Positions 24,717-33,184 of a stretch of 64,000 nt of DNA are shown here, piece by piece; the stretch's first letter is position 1; each line of letters starts with the position of its first letter. This DNA comes from an uncultured Campylobacter sp. (GTDB lineage Bacteria > Campylobacterota > Campylobacteria > Campylobacterales > Campylobacteraceae). The notes under the pieces were generated by a model, which ran no database searches, was not told where the DNA came from, and saw only the letters and a list, made by a program, of their open reading frames with translations. The position numbers and the translations under genes were made by a program. The stretch is from positions 9,298-73,297 of the forward strand of contig UQBJ01000006.1 of assembly GCA_900539255.1 (NCBI GenBank). Direction: 5' to 3'.

Positions 24717-25041
24717 GCAAAAACTCTAAAAAATTGATAGTCAAATCAAGTCTAGTCTCTATGTCTTCATACTCTGCGGCTTTTAAGCCCTCGAAAAGCA
24801 CTAAAATACGCTCTTTGACATTGTTTAAAAACCTTGCCTCGCTGCTGCTAGGCACATAGCTCGTGCCAACTTGCAACTCACTCGGGCTTTTGTATGATGG
24901 CGCAAAGTCGATAACTTCGGCATTTTGCCTAGCACTCTTGCGCTCAAAGCCTTGTGAGTTTTTGTTTGGCTCATTATCGTTCATCTGTTTGAGCGTTTTT
25001 TGGGTAGCCTCATAAGCCTTTTGTAAATCCTGTATTTTCAT
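24685..25041 (-). CDS. conserved hypothetical protein (Cj0788-like)
   Basis: The 118-residue protein has a coiled N-terminus (MKIQDLQKAYEATQKTLKQM), a low-complexity middle and a helical C-terminus ending ASIEDKLKK. No known family is recognised. Its start is fixed by ATGA overlap with the preceding stop; a GTG five codons upstream is less likely. It forms a compact unit with the next gene, cca and purU, the order seen in C. jejuni from memory, so it is probably a conserved Campylobacter gene rather than an artefact. Confidence 0.65.
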   Translation of the reverse strand: MKIQDLQKAYEATQKTLKQMNDNEPNKNSQGFERKSARQNAEVIDFAPSYKSPSELQVGTSYVPSSSEARFLNNVKERILVLFEGLKAAEYEDIETRLDLTINFLEFLLASIEDKLKK

Positions 25042-25292
25042 ATTTTTATCAACCACCTTTTAAATTCGTTGATTTCTTCTTCGCTTTGCATTGTGTTGAA
25101 AAAGTCGAGCATTTGGGTGTTTAAGTCCTTGTGCTTGCCTCCAAGCCCGCTCAAACGGCGCACAGCGTCAATGGCGTCTTGATTGTTTGGCTCGTTTTTT
25201 AAAATGTTTTTATAAATCTCCAAAGCCTCATTTTTCAGCCCCTGCGCCTCGTAAATAGACGCTTCTGTCATCGTTTGCTTCGCCTTTTTCAT
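25038..25292 (-). CDS. small TPR-like protein
   Basis: The 84-residue protein carries one tetratricopeptide-like unit (EASIYEAQGLKNEALEIYKNILKNEPNN, quoted in parts: AQGLKNEALEIYKNIL) followed by an acidic helical tail. TPR units mediate protein contacts; the partner is unknown. The ATG follows GAGGGA; a TTG four codons upstream is the ribosome site itself. First gene of the purU/cca operon. Confidence 0.65.
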   Translation of the reverse strand: MKKAKQTMTEASIYEAQGLKNEALEIYKNILKNEPNNQDAIDAVRRLSGLGGKHKDLNTQMLDFFNTMQSEEEINEFKRWLIKI

Positions 25293-25715
25293 CTTGTCCC
25301 TCAAAAATTTACGCTAATTGTAGCAAAAAAAGTTGATTTTTGAAAATTTTTAGCTCATTTTGCTCGCTGATTATACGCAAAATTTGGATTTTAGTAAAAA
25401 TTTATGAATTTTGTGCTTGTAAAATTCCTTTTGAAAGAGATAAAAAATCATATAAAAAAGTCAAATCGTTATCAAAATTGTGCTAGAATTTCTTTCGTTT
25501 GAAAATTCTTTTTTGTTTTAAGGTAAAAAGTGAATTTTAGGCATTTTGCGATGAAGTTGCGTAAAATTTAAGCCCTTTGTGCTGATTTACAAATCATAAG
25601 CCGCAAAGAGCGAAATTTTAGGCTTTTGCTTGGATAAATCAAACGCAAAAATAAGCAAAGTTAGAAATTTACAAAGGCTTTCAAAATGCCTTTGATTTTG
25701 AGAAAGAGTTGAAAT
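25293..25715. other. long upstream region of the Cj1660-like operon
   Basis: No ORF is supported here. A plus-strand extended -10 candidate (TGCTAGAAT, near 25,482) lies about 230 nt upstream of the first gene. A GTTATCA half that could belong to a Fur-type site lies just upstream of it. A perfect 7-bp hairpin CAAAGGC/GCCTTTG (25672-25694) sits about 20 nt before the start codon. Confidence 0.45.
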
Positions 25716-27122
25716 TTGAGTATTTATTTTGTGCATTTTTTTGAGTGCTTTTTGCCCCTTGTTTTTGTGCTAGCCTTTGTGCGTATAAAGGGCTTGTGGC
25801 AAGTGTTTGCGAGCTTTTTTATAGGCTTTTTGTTTGCTTATTTTGCCTTTTTTATCGCCGCAAATTCCTTGCAAACAAGCGCGCTTTACTTTTACGCAAA
25901 TATCCTTTTTATCGCTTGTGGCGTTGTCGCTTTTGTGTTGAGCGTGCTGAAATTTGAGCTTTTACTCATAAGGCTTAGCCTGATAACGCTGATAAGTTTT
26001 GCCTTTGGCGTGAGATACTTTTATATAAGTCAAGATTTTGCGGTATTTACAAGCTCTTTGCTTGACACGCAAGCCGTTGTTTCGATGGCTTTCATCGCTT
26101 TGGCTTTTATGCTGTGCTTGATACTCTTTGTTTTTATGCGTTTTAACCTTAGCTTAAAGCCTAAATTTAGCCTTTTTGCGCTCTTTGTGGTGCTTTTGTG
26201 TGAGATAAATAGGGCTTTATCCAGCGTTTTGCTCATCGCCTTGCGGGAAAATTTCATCACGGACACAAAAGATGGCGCGCTTTTAAATTTCATTGCTCAA
26301 ACACAGCATTACTCGGACTTTGCCATTTATCTTTACCTTGTGCTTGTGCTTGCGCTGAGCTTTTCTTGCCTTGCCTTTCGCCCCAAACACTTACAAAAAC
26401 GGCATTTGTTTGACATAGAGTTTCGCCAAAACGCCGCAAAGACAAGCACGATTAACGATTATTTTAGCGCAAGCCTTATAAGCTCGGTGCTAGCCCTTTG
26501 TATCATCTTGTATTTTAGCCTTGTATCAAGCAAACCGATACAAATTGACGCCCCAAAAGAAGTGTTGCCAGATGATAGCGGACTTTTCGTCTTTGACATA
26601 GAGCTTTTGCGCGACAACGCCTTGCACCGCTTTGCATACATAACGAGCGAGGGCAAGGTGGTGCGCTTTTTCTTGCTCAACAAACGAGAGGATAGGGACT
26701 CGCCTGTGGTGGTGTTTGACGCTTGTATGATTTGCGGGGATATGGGCTACATTAAGCGCGGTGGGGAGCTGATTTGCATAGCGTGCAATGTGCGTATTTT
26801 CCTTTTGAGCGTGGGTAAAGAGGGCGGGTGCAACCCGATACCGCTTAAATACGAGTTTGACGGAGAAAAAATCACCATAAAGCTCGAAGATGTCATCTAC
26901 GGAACAAATTTTTTCACTGAAATCAAAGAAGTTTTGGTAACCGACCCCGTTTCAAAGACGAAAATTCTCAACTCAAAGGCTGAATTTTCCTACCTTTACA
27001 AGGGGCTGACTTATTATTTTGCGAGCAAAGACAACTACGAAGCCTTTGTAAATGAGCCTGAAAGTTTTGTAGATAGCAATCAAAGTGCGAAATTTAGGGC
27101 GCAAGGTTATGGAGAGATATAA
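25716..27122 (+). CDS. Fe-S-containing membrane protein, DUF2318 type (Cj1660-like)
   Basis: The 468-residue protein has about eight N-terminal membrane helices (1-290) and a C-terminal domain with the Cys motif VVFDACMICGDMGY and CIACNVRIFLLS. That C-x-x-C...C-x-x-C pattern is the DUF2318 domain predicted to bind an Fe-S or metal centre. In C. jejuni this gene follows the iron permease ftr1 and the copper/iron protein p19; neither is in this window. It starts at TTG with a weak AAAGAG site; no better start exists. Its stop overlaps the next ATG (TAATG). Confidence 0.75.
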   Translation: MSIYFVHFFECFLPLVFVLAFVRIKGLWQVFASFFIGFLFAYFAFFIAANSLQTSALYFYANILFIACGVVAFVLSVLKFELLLIRLSLITLISFAFGVRYFYISQDFAVFTSSLLDTQAVVSMAFIALAFMLCLILFVFMRFNLSLKPKFSLFALFVVLLCEINRALSSVLLIALRENFITDTKDGALLNFIAQTQHYSDFAIYLYLVLVLALSFSCLAFRPKHLQKRHLFDIEFRQNAAKTSTINDYFSASLISSVLALCIILYFSLVSSKPIQIDAPKEVLPDDSGLFVFDIELLRDNALHRFAYITSEGKVVRFFLLNKREDRDSPVVVFDACMICGDMGYIKRGGELICIACNVRIFLLSVGKEGGCNPIPLKYEFDGEKITIKLEDVIYGTNFFTEIKEVLVTDPVSKTKILNSKAEFSYLYKGLTYYFASKDNYEAFVNEPESFVDSNQSAKFRAQGYGEI

Positions 27123-28429
27123 TGCTGTGGGCGATGATAAAAAATTCGATTTTTAAGAACAAAATTCAAAAATCTTTGGCTTTTTTAACCTGCTTTTTGG
27201 CGACTTTACTTTTGTGCGCTATGCTTAACATAACGCTTGGCATAGGCAACGAAGTAGGCAAACAGCTGCGAAGCTATGGTTCAAATATCATCATCTTACC
27301 CAAAGGCTCAAATTTAGCCATAGAAGTAGGCGGCGAGCTTTACGAGCCACTGAAAAACAAAAGTTATTTAAATGAAAGTGAAATTCATAAAATCAAAGAA
27401 ATTTTTTGGCGCAACAATATCACCGCCTTTGCACCATTTTTAGAGGGCAAGGTGATGATGAAGCCCACAAAAAGCCCGCAAAATAGCCACGCAAACAATG
27501 AGTTTTCGCAAGAAGTGCTGATACTTGGCACTTATTTTGATAAAAGCATTGAAATCGCCGATGAAGAGGGGTTTAGCACGGGCATAAAAACACTTTATCC
27601 TTTGCTGAAAATTGACGGAGCGTGGATAAAAGACGATGACACCGAAAGCGTAATGCTTGGCGATGAATTTGCTAGGCAAAATGCCCTTAAAATAGGCGAT
27701 TTTATCAGCTTAAATGGCAACAAAGTGCAAATTTTAGGCATTTTACACAATGCGGGCAAAAACGCAAACAAAATCATCACAAGCTTAAATTTAGCCCAAA
27801 TTCTCTTAAACAAACAAGGCTTGTTCGCACGCGCAGAGGTTTCAGCACTCACCATACCCGAAGATGACTTGTCCTTAAAGGCTAGGCGCGACACAAGTGC
27901 CTTAAATCAGGTAGAATTTGACAAGTGGTATTGCTCGGCGTATGTAAATTCCATAGCTTATCAAATCGAAGAGGACTTAAAAGGCGCAACCGCTAAGCCC
28001 CAAACAGCTATCAGCGATGCCGAAAGCCTAATCATAAACAAAATTCAAGCCCTTATGGCGCTCACAGCCCTTATTTGCCTTGTCGTGTCAAGCATAGCCA
28101 TAGCGAGCTTGATGAGTAGCGAAATCCACGCGCGTAAAAAAGAAATCGGGCTTTTAAAGGTGCTTGGTGCGAACGCTTTTCAAATTTATGTGATTTTTGC
28201 GGGCGAAAATTTGCTTGTCGCCCTACTTGCCGCACTTTGCGGCTTTGCTTTTGGTGTGGGATTAAGTCAAATCATCGCTTTAAGCATTTTTGGCTACACG
28301 GTTGCCACAGCTTTCATCGCACTGCCCCTAGCCCTTGTCTTTGCGGCATTTGCGGCACTTTTGGGCTGCTTATTTGCGCTCAAAAATATAGTTCATCTCT
28401 TGCCCGTGCAGGTGCTTTATGGTAAATAA
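27122..28429 (+). CDS. FtsX-family ABC permease (Cj1661-like)
   Basis: The 435-residue protein has an N-terminal helix (about 14-37), a MacB-type extracytoplasmic domain, and three C-terminal helices (about 305-430) of the FtsX domain, including the KKEIGLLKVLGA motif. It pairs with a second permease immediately downstream (11-nt overlap) and an ATPase after that, forming a MacB-like transporter linked to iron/copper handling in Campylobacter. The substrate is not known. Confidence 0.8.
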   Translation: MLWAMIKNSIFKNKIQKSLAFLTCFLATLLLCAMLNITLGIGNEVGKQLRSYGSNIIILPKGSNLAIEVGGELYEPLKNKSYLNESEIHKIKEIFWRNNITAFAPFLEGKVMMKPTKSPQNSHANNEFSQEVLILGTYFDKSIEIADEEGFSTGIKTLYPLLKIDGAWIKDDDTESVMLGDEFARQNALKIGDFISLNGNKVQILGILHNAGKNANKIITSLNLAQILLNKQGLFARAEVSALTIPEDDLSLKARRDTSALNQVEFDKWYCSAYVNSIAYQIEEDLKGATAKPQTAISDAESLIINKIQALMALTALICLVVSSIAIASLMSSEIHARKKEIGLLKVLGANAFQIYVIFAGENLLVALLAALCGFAFGVGLSQIIALSIFGYTVATAFIALPLALVFAAFAALLGCLFALKNIVHLLPVQVLYGK

Positions 28430-29561
28430 TTTTCTAATCACACAGCTTTTCAAAAGCCTTATTTTTTCAGCAAAGCGCGTCTTTATCATCGTCCTTGCTA
28501 TCTTCATCTCAGCCCTTGTCAGCTCGGCTTTTTTAAACATTTATTTTGACCTTGATACTAAGCTTTCAAAAGAGTTAAAAGCTTATGGGGCAAATTTAAA
28601 CATTTTACCAACAAAAACCAACGAACTCATCAGCAACCACGCCCTTGAAAAACTCAAAGGCGAACTTGGAGCAAAAAACCTAACGCCCTATCTTTACGCC
28701 TTTTTAAGTGTCGATGGTAGCCACACGCTCGTGCTTGGGACGGATTTTAGCTCTTTGAAGCTCACAAAACCCTTTTTGCAAGCCGTTGAGGGCAGCTTTT
28801 CGCTGAGTGATTTTGACGAAAATTCAGCCTTTATCGGCAAGGATTTAGCCACAAAGCTCATCAGCGCCAACAAACAAGACAGCTTGCAGGGTTTAATCGG
28901 GCGAGAATTTGAAATTTACGGGCTTTTGGGCGAAAAAGCCGTGCTTAAAATCAAAGGCATAGTCTCAAACAACGATGAATTCGACACTCTCTTTTTAGCC
29001 CCGCTTGCTGTGGTGCAAAATTTAAGCGCACAATCGGGCATAAACTACGCTAATGCCCTTGTTTATGGTAGCTTTGATGAAGTAAGCGCGAAAGTAAGGG
29101 CGTTAAGCGATGATGAAGTGAGCATAAAGCCCATCTCATCGGTGTCTTTAAGCGAGGCTTTGGTGCTTGAAAAGCTCAAAGCCCTAATGTTTCTCATCGT
29201 CCTTGTGGTGCTTGTCATCGCCTCCACAAGCGTAAATACCACTTTAAGCTCGATTATCTTTTCGCGCAAAAAAGAAGTGGCGTTGCATTTGACTTTGGGA
29301 GCTGGCAAAAAGGACATCGCAAAGCTCTTTGGGCTAGAATGCCTTGTGCTAGCCCTTGTCGCTTCGGTGTTGGGCGCGGTTTGCGGGTATATTTTAGCTC
29401 AAATTTTTGGCTACATTATCTTTAACGCGAGCGTTGATTTTAGGCTCAAAGCCGCAGTTTTAGCGGTTTTTGTGTCGCTTATCTTTGCTTTTTGTGCGGC
29501 GTTTTTTCCCATAAAAAAGGCTTTAAAAATCAATGTTTGCGAGAATTTAAAAGGAGAATAA
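28419..29561 (+). CDS. FtsX-family ABC permease (Cj1662-like)
   Basis: This 380-residue paralogue of the previous protein has an N-terminal helix (about 15-38), an extracytoplasmic domain, and C-terminal helices with SRKKEVALHLTLGAGKKDIA, the FtsX coupling motif. Two similar permeases with one ATPase suggest a heterodimeric transporter. It overlaps its neighbour by 11 nt and abuts the ATPase gene. Confidence 0.8.
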   Translation: MVNNFLITQLFKSLIFSAKRVFIIVLAIFISALVSSAFLNIYFDLDTKLSKELKAYGANLNILPTKTNELISNHALEKLKGELGAKNLTPYLYAFLSVDGSHTLVLGTDFSSLKLTKPFLQAVEGSFSLSDFDENSAFIGKDLATKLISANKQDSLQGLIGREFEIYGLLGEKAVLKIKGIVSNNDEFDTLFLAPLAVVQNLSAQSGINYANALVYGSFDEVSAKVRALSDDEVSIKPISSVSLSEALVLEKLKALMFLIVLVVLVIASTSVNTTLSSIIFSRKKEVALHLTLGAGKKDIAKLFGLECLVLALVASVLGAVCGYILAQIFGYIIFNASVDFRLKAAVLAVFVSLIFAFCAAFFPIKKALKINVCENLKGE

Positions 29562-30212
29562 GTGAAAGAGATTATCAAAATTTCGCATTTATGCAAAAAT
29601 TTTGGCGAGGTAAAAGCCCTACAAGACATAAATTTCAGCGTTTTGCAAGGGCAGTGGCTAGCCATAATGGGACCAAGCGGTAGCGGTAAATCCACGCTTT
29701 TAAACATTTTATCTTTGATGGACGAGCAAAGCAGCGGGGAGTATTTTTTAGACGGCACAAATGTGCAAAGCCTTGATGAGAGCGCAAAAATCAAAATCCG
29801 CCGCGAAAAAATCGGGCTGATTTTTCAGCAGTTTCATCTCATACCCTATCTCAACGCCCTTGAAAATGTGATGCTGGCGCAGTTTTATCATTCAAGTGTC
29901 GATGAAGAGGACGCTCGTGCCGTGCTTGAAAAGGTAGGTTTAGCGCACCGCTTAAAGCACCTGCCAAGCGAGTTAAGCGGCGGCGAGCAGCAACGCCTTT
30001 GCATAGCGCGCGCACTCATCAACAACCCCGAGCTTTTGCTTGCTGATGAACCCACAGGAAATTTGGACGAGGCAAACGAAAAAATCGTCCTTGACCTTTT
30101 AAAACAGCTTAAAAATGAAGGCAAAACCATAGTTTTAATCACGCACAACGAAACGCTGGGCAAGCAAGCTGACACAATGATGATTTTAAGACACGGGGTG
30201 CAAAATGTGTGA
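29562..30212 (+). CDS. ABC transporter ATPase, MacB/LolD type (Cj1663-like)
   Basis: The 216-residue ATPase has Walker A GPSGSGKST, Q-loop IFQQFHLIP, signature LSGGEQQRLCIA, Walker B LLLADEPTGNLDE and the H-loop ITHNE. Its size and motifs fit the MacB/LolD subfamily that powers FtsX permeases. It starts at GTG after AAGGAGAATAA, immediately after the second permease, and overlaps the next gene by 8 nt. Confidence 0.88.
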   Translation: MKEIIKISHLCKNFGEVKALQDINFSVLQGQWLAIMGPSGSGKSTLLNILSLMDEQSSGEYFLDGTNVQSLDESAKIKIRREKIGLIFQQFHLIPYLNALENVMLAQFYHSSVDEEDARAVLEKVGLAHRLKHLPSELSGGEQQRLCIARALINNPELLLADEPTGNLDEANEKIVLDLLKQLKNEGKTIVLITHNETLGKQADTMMILRHGVQNV

Positions 30213-30732
30213 ATTTTTGAAAGGCAAATTCAAAATTTTGAGTGAATTTAGGAATTTTTTTGTGAATTTTGGAGCGTTTTTACTCATCATCTTTGCTCTA
30301 AATGGCTGTTTTTCAAGCTCCACAGGCGAGGTAGGCAAAAAAGCCCCGCAGATTGCTGCTAAAAATTTAAGCGGGCAAGAGGTGAAATTTGATGAGGGCA
30401 AAGTCGTGGTGCTGGTGTTTTTTGAAAAGGGTTGCGCAGCTTGCATAAAGGAACTGCCTTTGCTTGATGAGTTTGCATACGAGCAAAGAGACAAACTCCA
30501 AGCCATAGCGATAAATTCAGTCGATGAAGTGCCTAGCATTGTGGTGCTTCAAGCACAATACTCTCTTTACAATGTCGTTTTAGCCAAAGATGATTTGGAT
30601 ATTTCGTGGCAAAGGTATGGAATTTTCGCCTTGCCAACCACTATCATCATCAAAGATGGCGTTGTCATCGAGCGTATAACGGGGGACAAAGGGTGGGAAA
30701 ATCTACACTCCAAGCTTTTGCCCTTGCTTTGA
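30205..30732 (+). CDS. thioredoxin-like (TlpA-type) lipoprotein (Cj1664-like)
   Basis: The 175-residue protein has a lipoprotein signal (FGAFLLIIFALNGC) and a TlpA/AhpC-type thioredoxin fold with C-A-A-C active site in EKGCAACIKELP and the cis-Pro segment FALPTTIII. It is predicted to be a membrane-anchored periplasmic thiol reductase or oxidase. With the next gene it forms a tandem pair at the end of the operon, likely supplying thiol redox chemistry to the Fe-S membrane protein or the transporter (inference). Confidence 0.78.
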   Translation: MCEFLKGKFKILSEFRNFFVNFGAFLLIIFALNGCFSSSTGEVGKKAPQIAAKNLSGQEVKFDEGKVVVLVFFEKGCAACIKELPLLDEFAYEQRDKLQAIAINSVDEVPSIVVLQAQYSLYNVVLAKDDLDISWQRYGIFALPTTIIIKDGVVIERITGDKGWENLHSKLLPLL

Positions 30733-31187
30733 GCCTGTTTTTCGCGGGCTGTTTTGACAACAAATTCGCTACCACAGAGGACAAAGCCTATAAATTCAGC
30801 TTTAACGGCTTTGAAAAGCGTTTGAGCTACGGCGAAAGCAAGCCTTATGCGCTGGCGTTTTTTACGAAAGATTGCGCAGTTTGTGCGGAGCAAATCCGCA
30901 TTTTAAACGCGCTACAAGGGCGTTTTGAGCTTGAATTTTTAGCCGTGCTAAAAGACGCGCAGGACAAAACAGAGGCGAAACTTTGGGCGCAAAGCAAGAA
31001 TTTAGCCTTGCCGCTTTTTTTTGAGGCAAGGGCGAGCGAGTTTTTAGCCCGTGCTGTCGGAGGCATTTACGGCGTGCCTGTCATCGTTTTTGTAGATGAA
31101 AAGGGCATTTTAGGCAAAAAATTCATCGGCTTAACCCCGCAAAGCGTGCTGGAAAAAGAGCTGGCAAACGCTACCTTAAAGCCTTGA
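30693..31187 (+). CDS. second thioredoxin-like lipoprotein (Cj1665-like)
   Basis: The 164-residue product starts at a GTG preceded by GGGGGA and overlaps the previous gene by 40 nt. The longer open frame back to 30,606 has no signal peptide sense. A lipoprotein signal (FALALSLFFAGC) is followed by a thioredoxin fold with C-A-V-C active site (KDCAVCAEQ) and cis-Pro YGVPVIVF. It is shorter and diverged relative to its neighbour, as for a specialised partner. Confidence 0.75.
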   Translation: MGKSTLQAFALALSLFFAGCFDNKFATTEDKAYKFSFNGFEKRLSYGESKPYALAFFTKDCAVCAEQIRILNALQGRFELEFLAVLKDAQDKTEAKLWAQSKNLALPLFFEARASEFLARAVGGIYGVPVIVFVDEKGILGKKFIGLTPQSVLEKELANATLKP

Positions 31188-31289
31188 TGATTTATTTTTG
31201 AAAATTTAATAAATTTAAGAAATTTTAAACATTTTTGGCACACTTCTTGCTTATTATATTTTAAGTAATCTTTTAAAAAAGGAGAAATG

Positions 31290-31622
31290 ATGAAAAAGAT
31301 TTTAGTTGCAATGTTTGCGTTATGTGGAGTTTCACAAGCCGTGATTGTGGCTACTAATGTGGGGGCAACTTCATACAAAAAAGCGACATTAGACCCTGCC
31401 TATGCTTATGCCATCGTATATGTGCCAAAAGGCAGAGGTGTAGTTGGCGATGTTATCATTAACAACGCACCAGCACAATGTCAAAATGCTTCAATAGGAA
31501 GTGATTTTTTTGAGGAAGTGTGTCTCTTGGGTAAGCGAGAAAAAGCTGAACGAGCAGCAAACATACAAGTGTTGAAAAATAATAAGCTTTATGAGAGTCA
31601 GGGACAATTATTTACAGCCTGA
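31290..31622 (+). CDS. small secreted protein, unknown
   Basis: The 110-residue protein has a clear signal peptide (MKKILVAMFALCGVSQA). Two Cys residues in the mature part (QCQ...EEVCLL) could form a disulfide. I do not recognise a family. The second of two adjacent ATGs has the better spacing to AAGGAG. It lies beyond a 100-nt gap from the redox operon and 23 nt before the next gene, so these two may be co-transcribed. Confidence 0.6.
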   Translation: MKKILVAMFALCGVSQAVIVATNVGATSYKKATLDPAYAYAIVYVPKGRGVVGDVIINNAPAQCQNASIGSDFFEEVCLLGKREKAERAANIQVLKNNKLYESQGQLFTA

Positions 31623-31645
31623 CAAAATAAAGCAAAGGATTGTAT

Positions 31646-32338
31646 ATGCTTAAACTCGGCGGTTCAAGGCTACTTCAATGTTCAGATTTTATGCTTGGCT
31701 TTTATGGGCTTGATAGGGCAAAATCTCAAAGCGAGGAGAGCTTTGACACGGCTTTGCGCTCGGTTGCAAGCGGTCTTGACCGTGGTTTTGGCTGGGAGAT
31801 GGCAAATGACACTTATGCTTATCACGGCATTGATTATTTGCCACAAGAGACGAGAAATGCCTTTTTGCAAGCCGTTGAAAAGGGTTATGAAAGTAAGGAT
31901 GAGGCGAAATTTGGCAAATTTGGCTTAAATTTGATGAGTTCATTGATAATGGACACTTGCGTGAGCTACAATGCCAAATTTAAAGAGCCTGAAAGATTTG
32001 CTGAGTATAGCTTTAAAGCAACCTTTGAAAAATGGAAAAAAATTTACAACGATGACATTACACTAAATCCACAAGAGCGTGAGGAATTTGAGCTTTTTTG
32101 TAGTGTGTATCAAAATTTTCTCGACAACTTAGGCACTTTGGCAGATAAGGCGATATTGCGAGACAATGACACAAGCACGCTTTATCCGCCAAATTTTACG
32201 GCGCAAAAGCAAACCCTTGTGTTTGAGGCAAATTATCAGTTTGTTTTAAGTCAAAAAACCCAGCAAATCGCCCAAGAAAAAGACGAGATACTTTTGCGAC
32301 TTTTAAACCCACAAGATAGACTTGATATAAAGGCTTGA
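31646..32338 (+). CDS. hypothetical protein
   Basis: This 230-residue soluble, acidic-to-neutral protein has no signal peptide and no motif I recognise. The N-terminal part (LGGSRLLQCSDFMLGFYGLD) and helical body are low in repeats. The ATG follows AAAGGA with 6-nt spacing; an earlier TTG has no room for the site. Its stop is 50 nt before the PPOX gene. Function unknown. Confidence 0.55.
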   Translation: MLKLGGSRLLQCSDFMLGFYGLDRAKSQSEESFDTALRSVASGLDRGFGWEMANDTYAYHGIDYLPQETRNAFLQAVEKGYESKDEAKFGKFGLNLMSSLIMDTCVSYNAKFKEPERFAEYSFKATFEKWKKIYNDDITLNPQEREEFELFCSVYQNFLDNLGTLADKAILRDNDTSTLYPPNFTAQKQTLVFEANYQFVLSQKTQQIAQEKDEILLRLLNPQDRLDIKA

Positions 32339-32388
32339 ATTTACGCTTTTTCAGTAAAATTTCGTTTCAAAAACTACAAAGGCGTAAG

Positions 32389-33003
32389 ATGAGACGAGAT
32401 GAATTTAAATGCGATGATTTCGCGCTTATCAAAACTATGCTTTCGCAAATGCCCTTTGGGACTATGGTTATACCCGACACGCCCTTGCCATACGCCGTGC
32501 CTATAAGCTTTTGCTTTGATGAAAATTACGCTCCAAAAGGCGGCATTTACTTTCACGGCGCGGGGAGTGGGCGTAAATTTGAGCTTTTAAAAAACGAACC
32601 AAGCGTGGTATTTAGTGCGGCAAAGCCTTATTCTTACATACCTTCACGCTTTTTAAGCGGCAAAATGACACCCACGCAGTTTTTCTTTTCGGTGTTGATT
32701 GAGGGGCGTTTTGAAGTGGTGCAGGATTTAGCGCAAAAATGCGAGATTTTAGACGCTCTTGTGCGCAAATACGAGCCACAAAATGCTACTTTTTGCCTTG
32801 AAAAAAGCCCTTTTGCGGGAGCGCAAAAGCACACTTTTGTCGGTGTCATCAAGGTAGAAAATTTAAGCGCAAAGGCAAAATTTGGGCAAAATATGAGCCA
32901 AGATGCCTTTGATAATTTAATACTTGACTTGCAAAAGCGAGCTGACACGCTTGATAAAGACACTTTAAATTTAATGCAAAAATTTGCAAAAGATAAGAGA
33001 TAA
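32389..33003 (+). CDS. pyridoxamine 5'-phosphate oxidase-fold flavoprotein
   Basis: The 204-residue protein begins MRRDEFKCDD and has the split-barrel PPOX pattern seen in NimA-like/Pyridox_ox_2 proteins: PFGTMVIPDTPLPYAVPISF, GGIYFHGAGSGRKFELL, VVFSAAKP. Such proteins bind FMN, F420 or heme; which one cannot be told. The upstream frame is open for 18 codons but the ATG behind AAGG fits the family start. A -10-like TAAAAT precedes it. Confidence 0.7.
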   Translation: MRRDEFKCDDFALIKTMLSQMPFGTMVIPDTPLPYAVPISFCFDENYAPKGGIYFHGAGSGRKFELLKNEPSVVFSAAKPYSYIPSRFLSGKMTPTQFFFSVLIEGRFEVVQDLAQKCEILDALVRKYEPQNATFCLEKSPFAGAQKHTFVGVIKVENLSAKAKFGQNMSQDAFDNLILDLQKRADTLDKDTLNLMQKFAKDKR

Positions 33004-33184
33004 ATTCAGCTTTAAATTTAAAAACTTAAATTTAAAATTCAAAGTTTAACCTTAAATTCAAAGCTCAAATTTAAAATTTAAAATTCAACTTTAAATTTAA
33101 AATTTAAATTTAATTTTCAAGGGCTAAAACTTAAAATTCAAAATGTCAATCTTAAATTCAAAGCCTTAAATTTAAATTTCAAAC
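33004..33184. repeat. AAATTTAAA/AAATTCAAA low-complexity tract
   Basis: The 180 bp between convergent genes consist almost wholly of reiterated AAATTTAAA, AAATTCAAA and CTTAAATTT words with a period near 10-12 nt. No ORF and no classical terminator. A similar tract lies at about 51,290-51,590. Confidence 0.8.

Noticed and set aside
25293..25715. Known riboswitch upstream of the DUF2318 operon
   Set aside because: Hairpins are present but I do not recognise any described riboswitch consensus.
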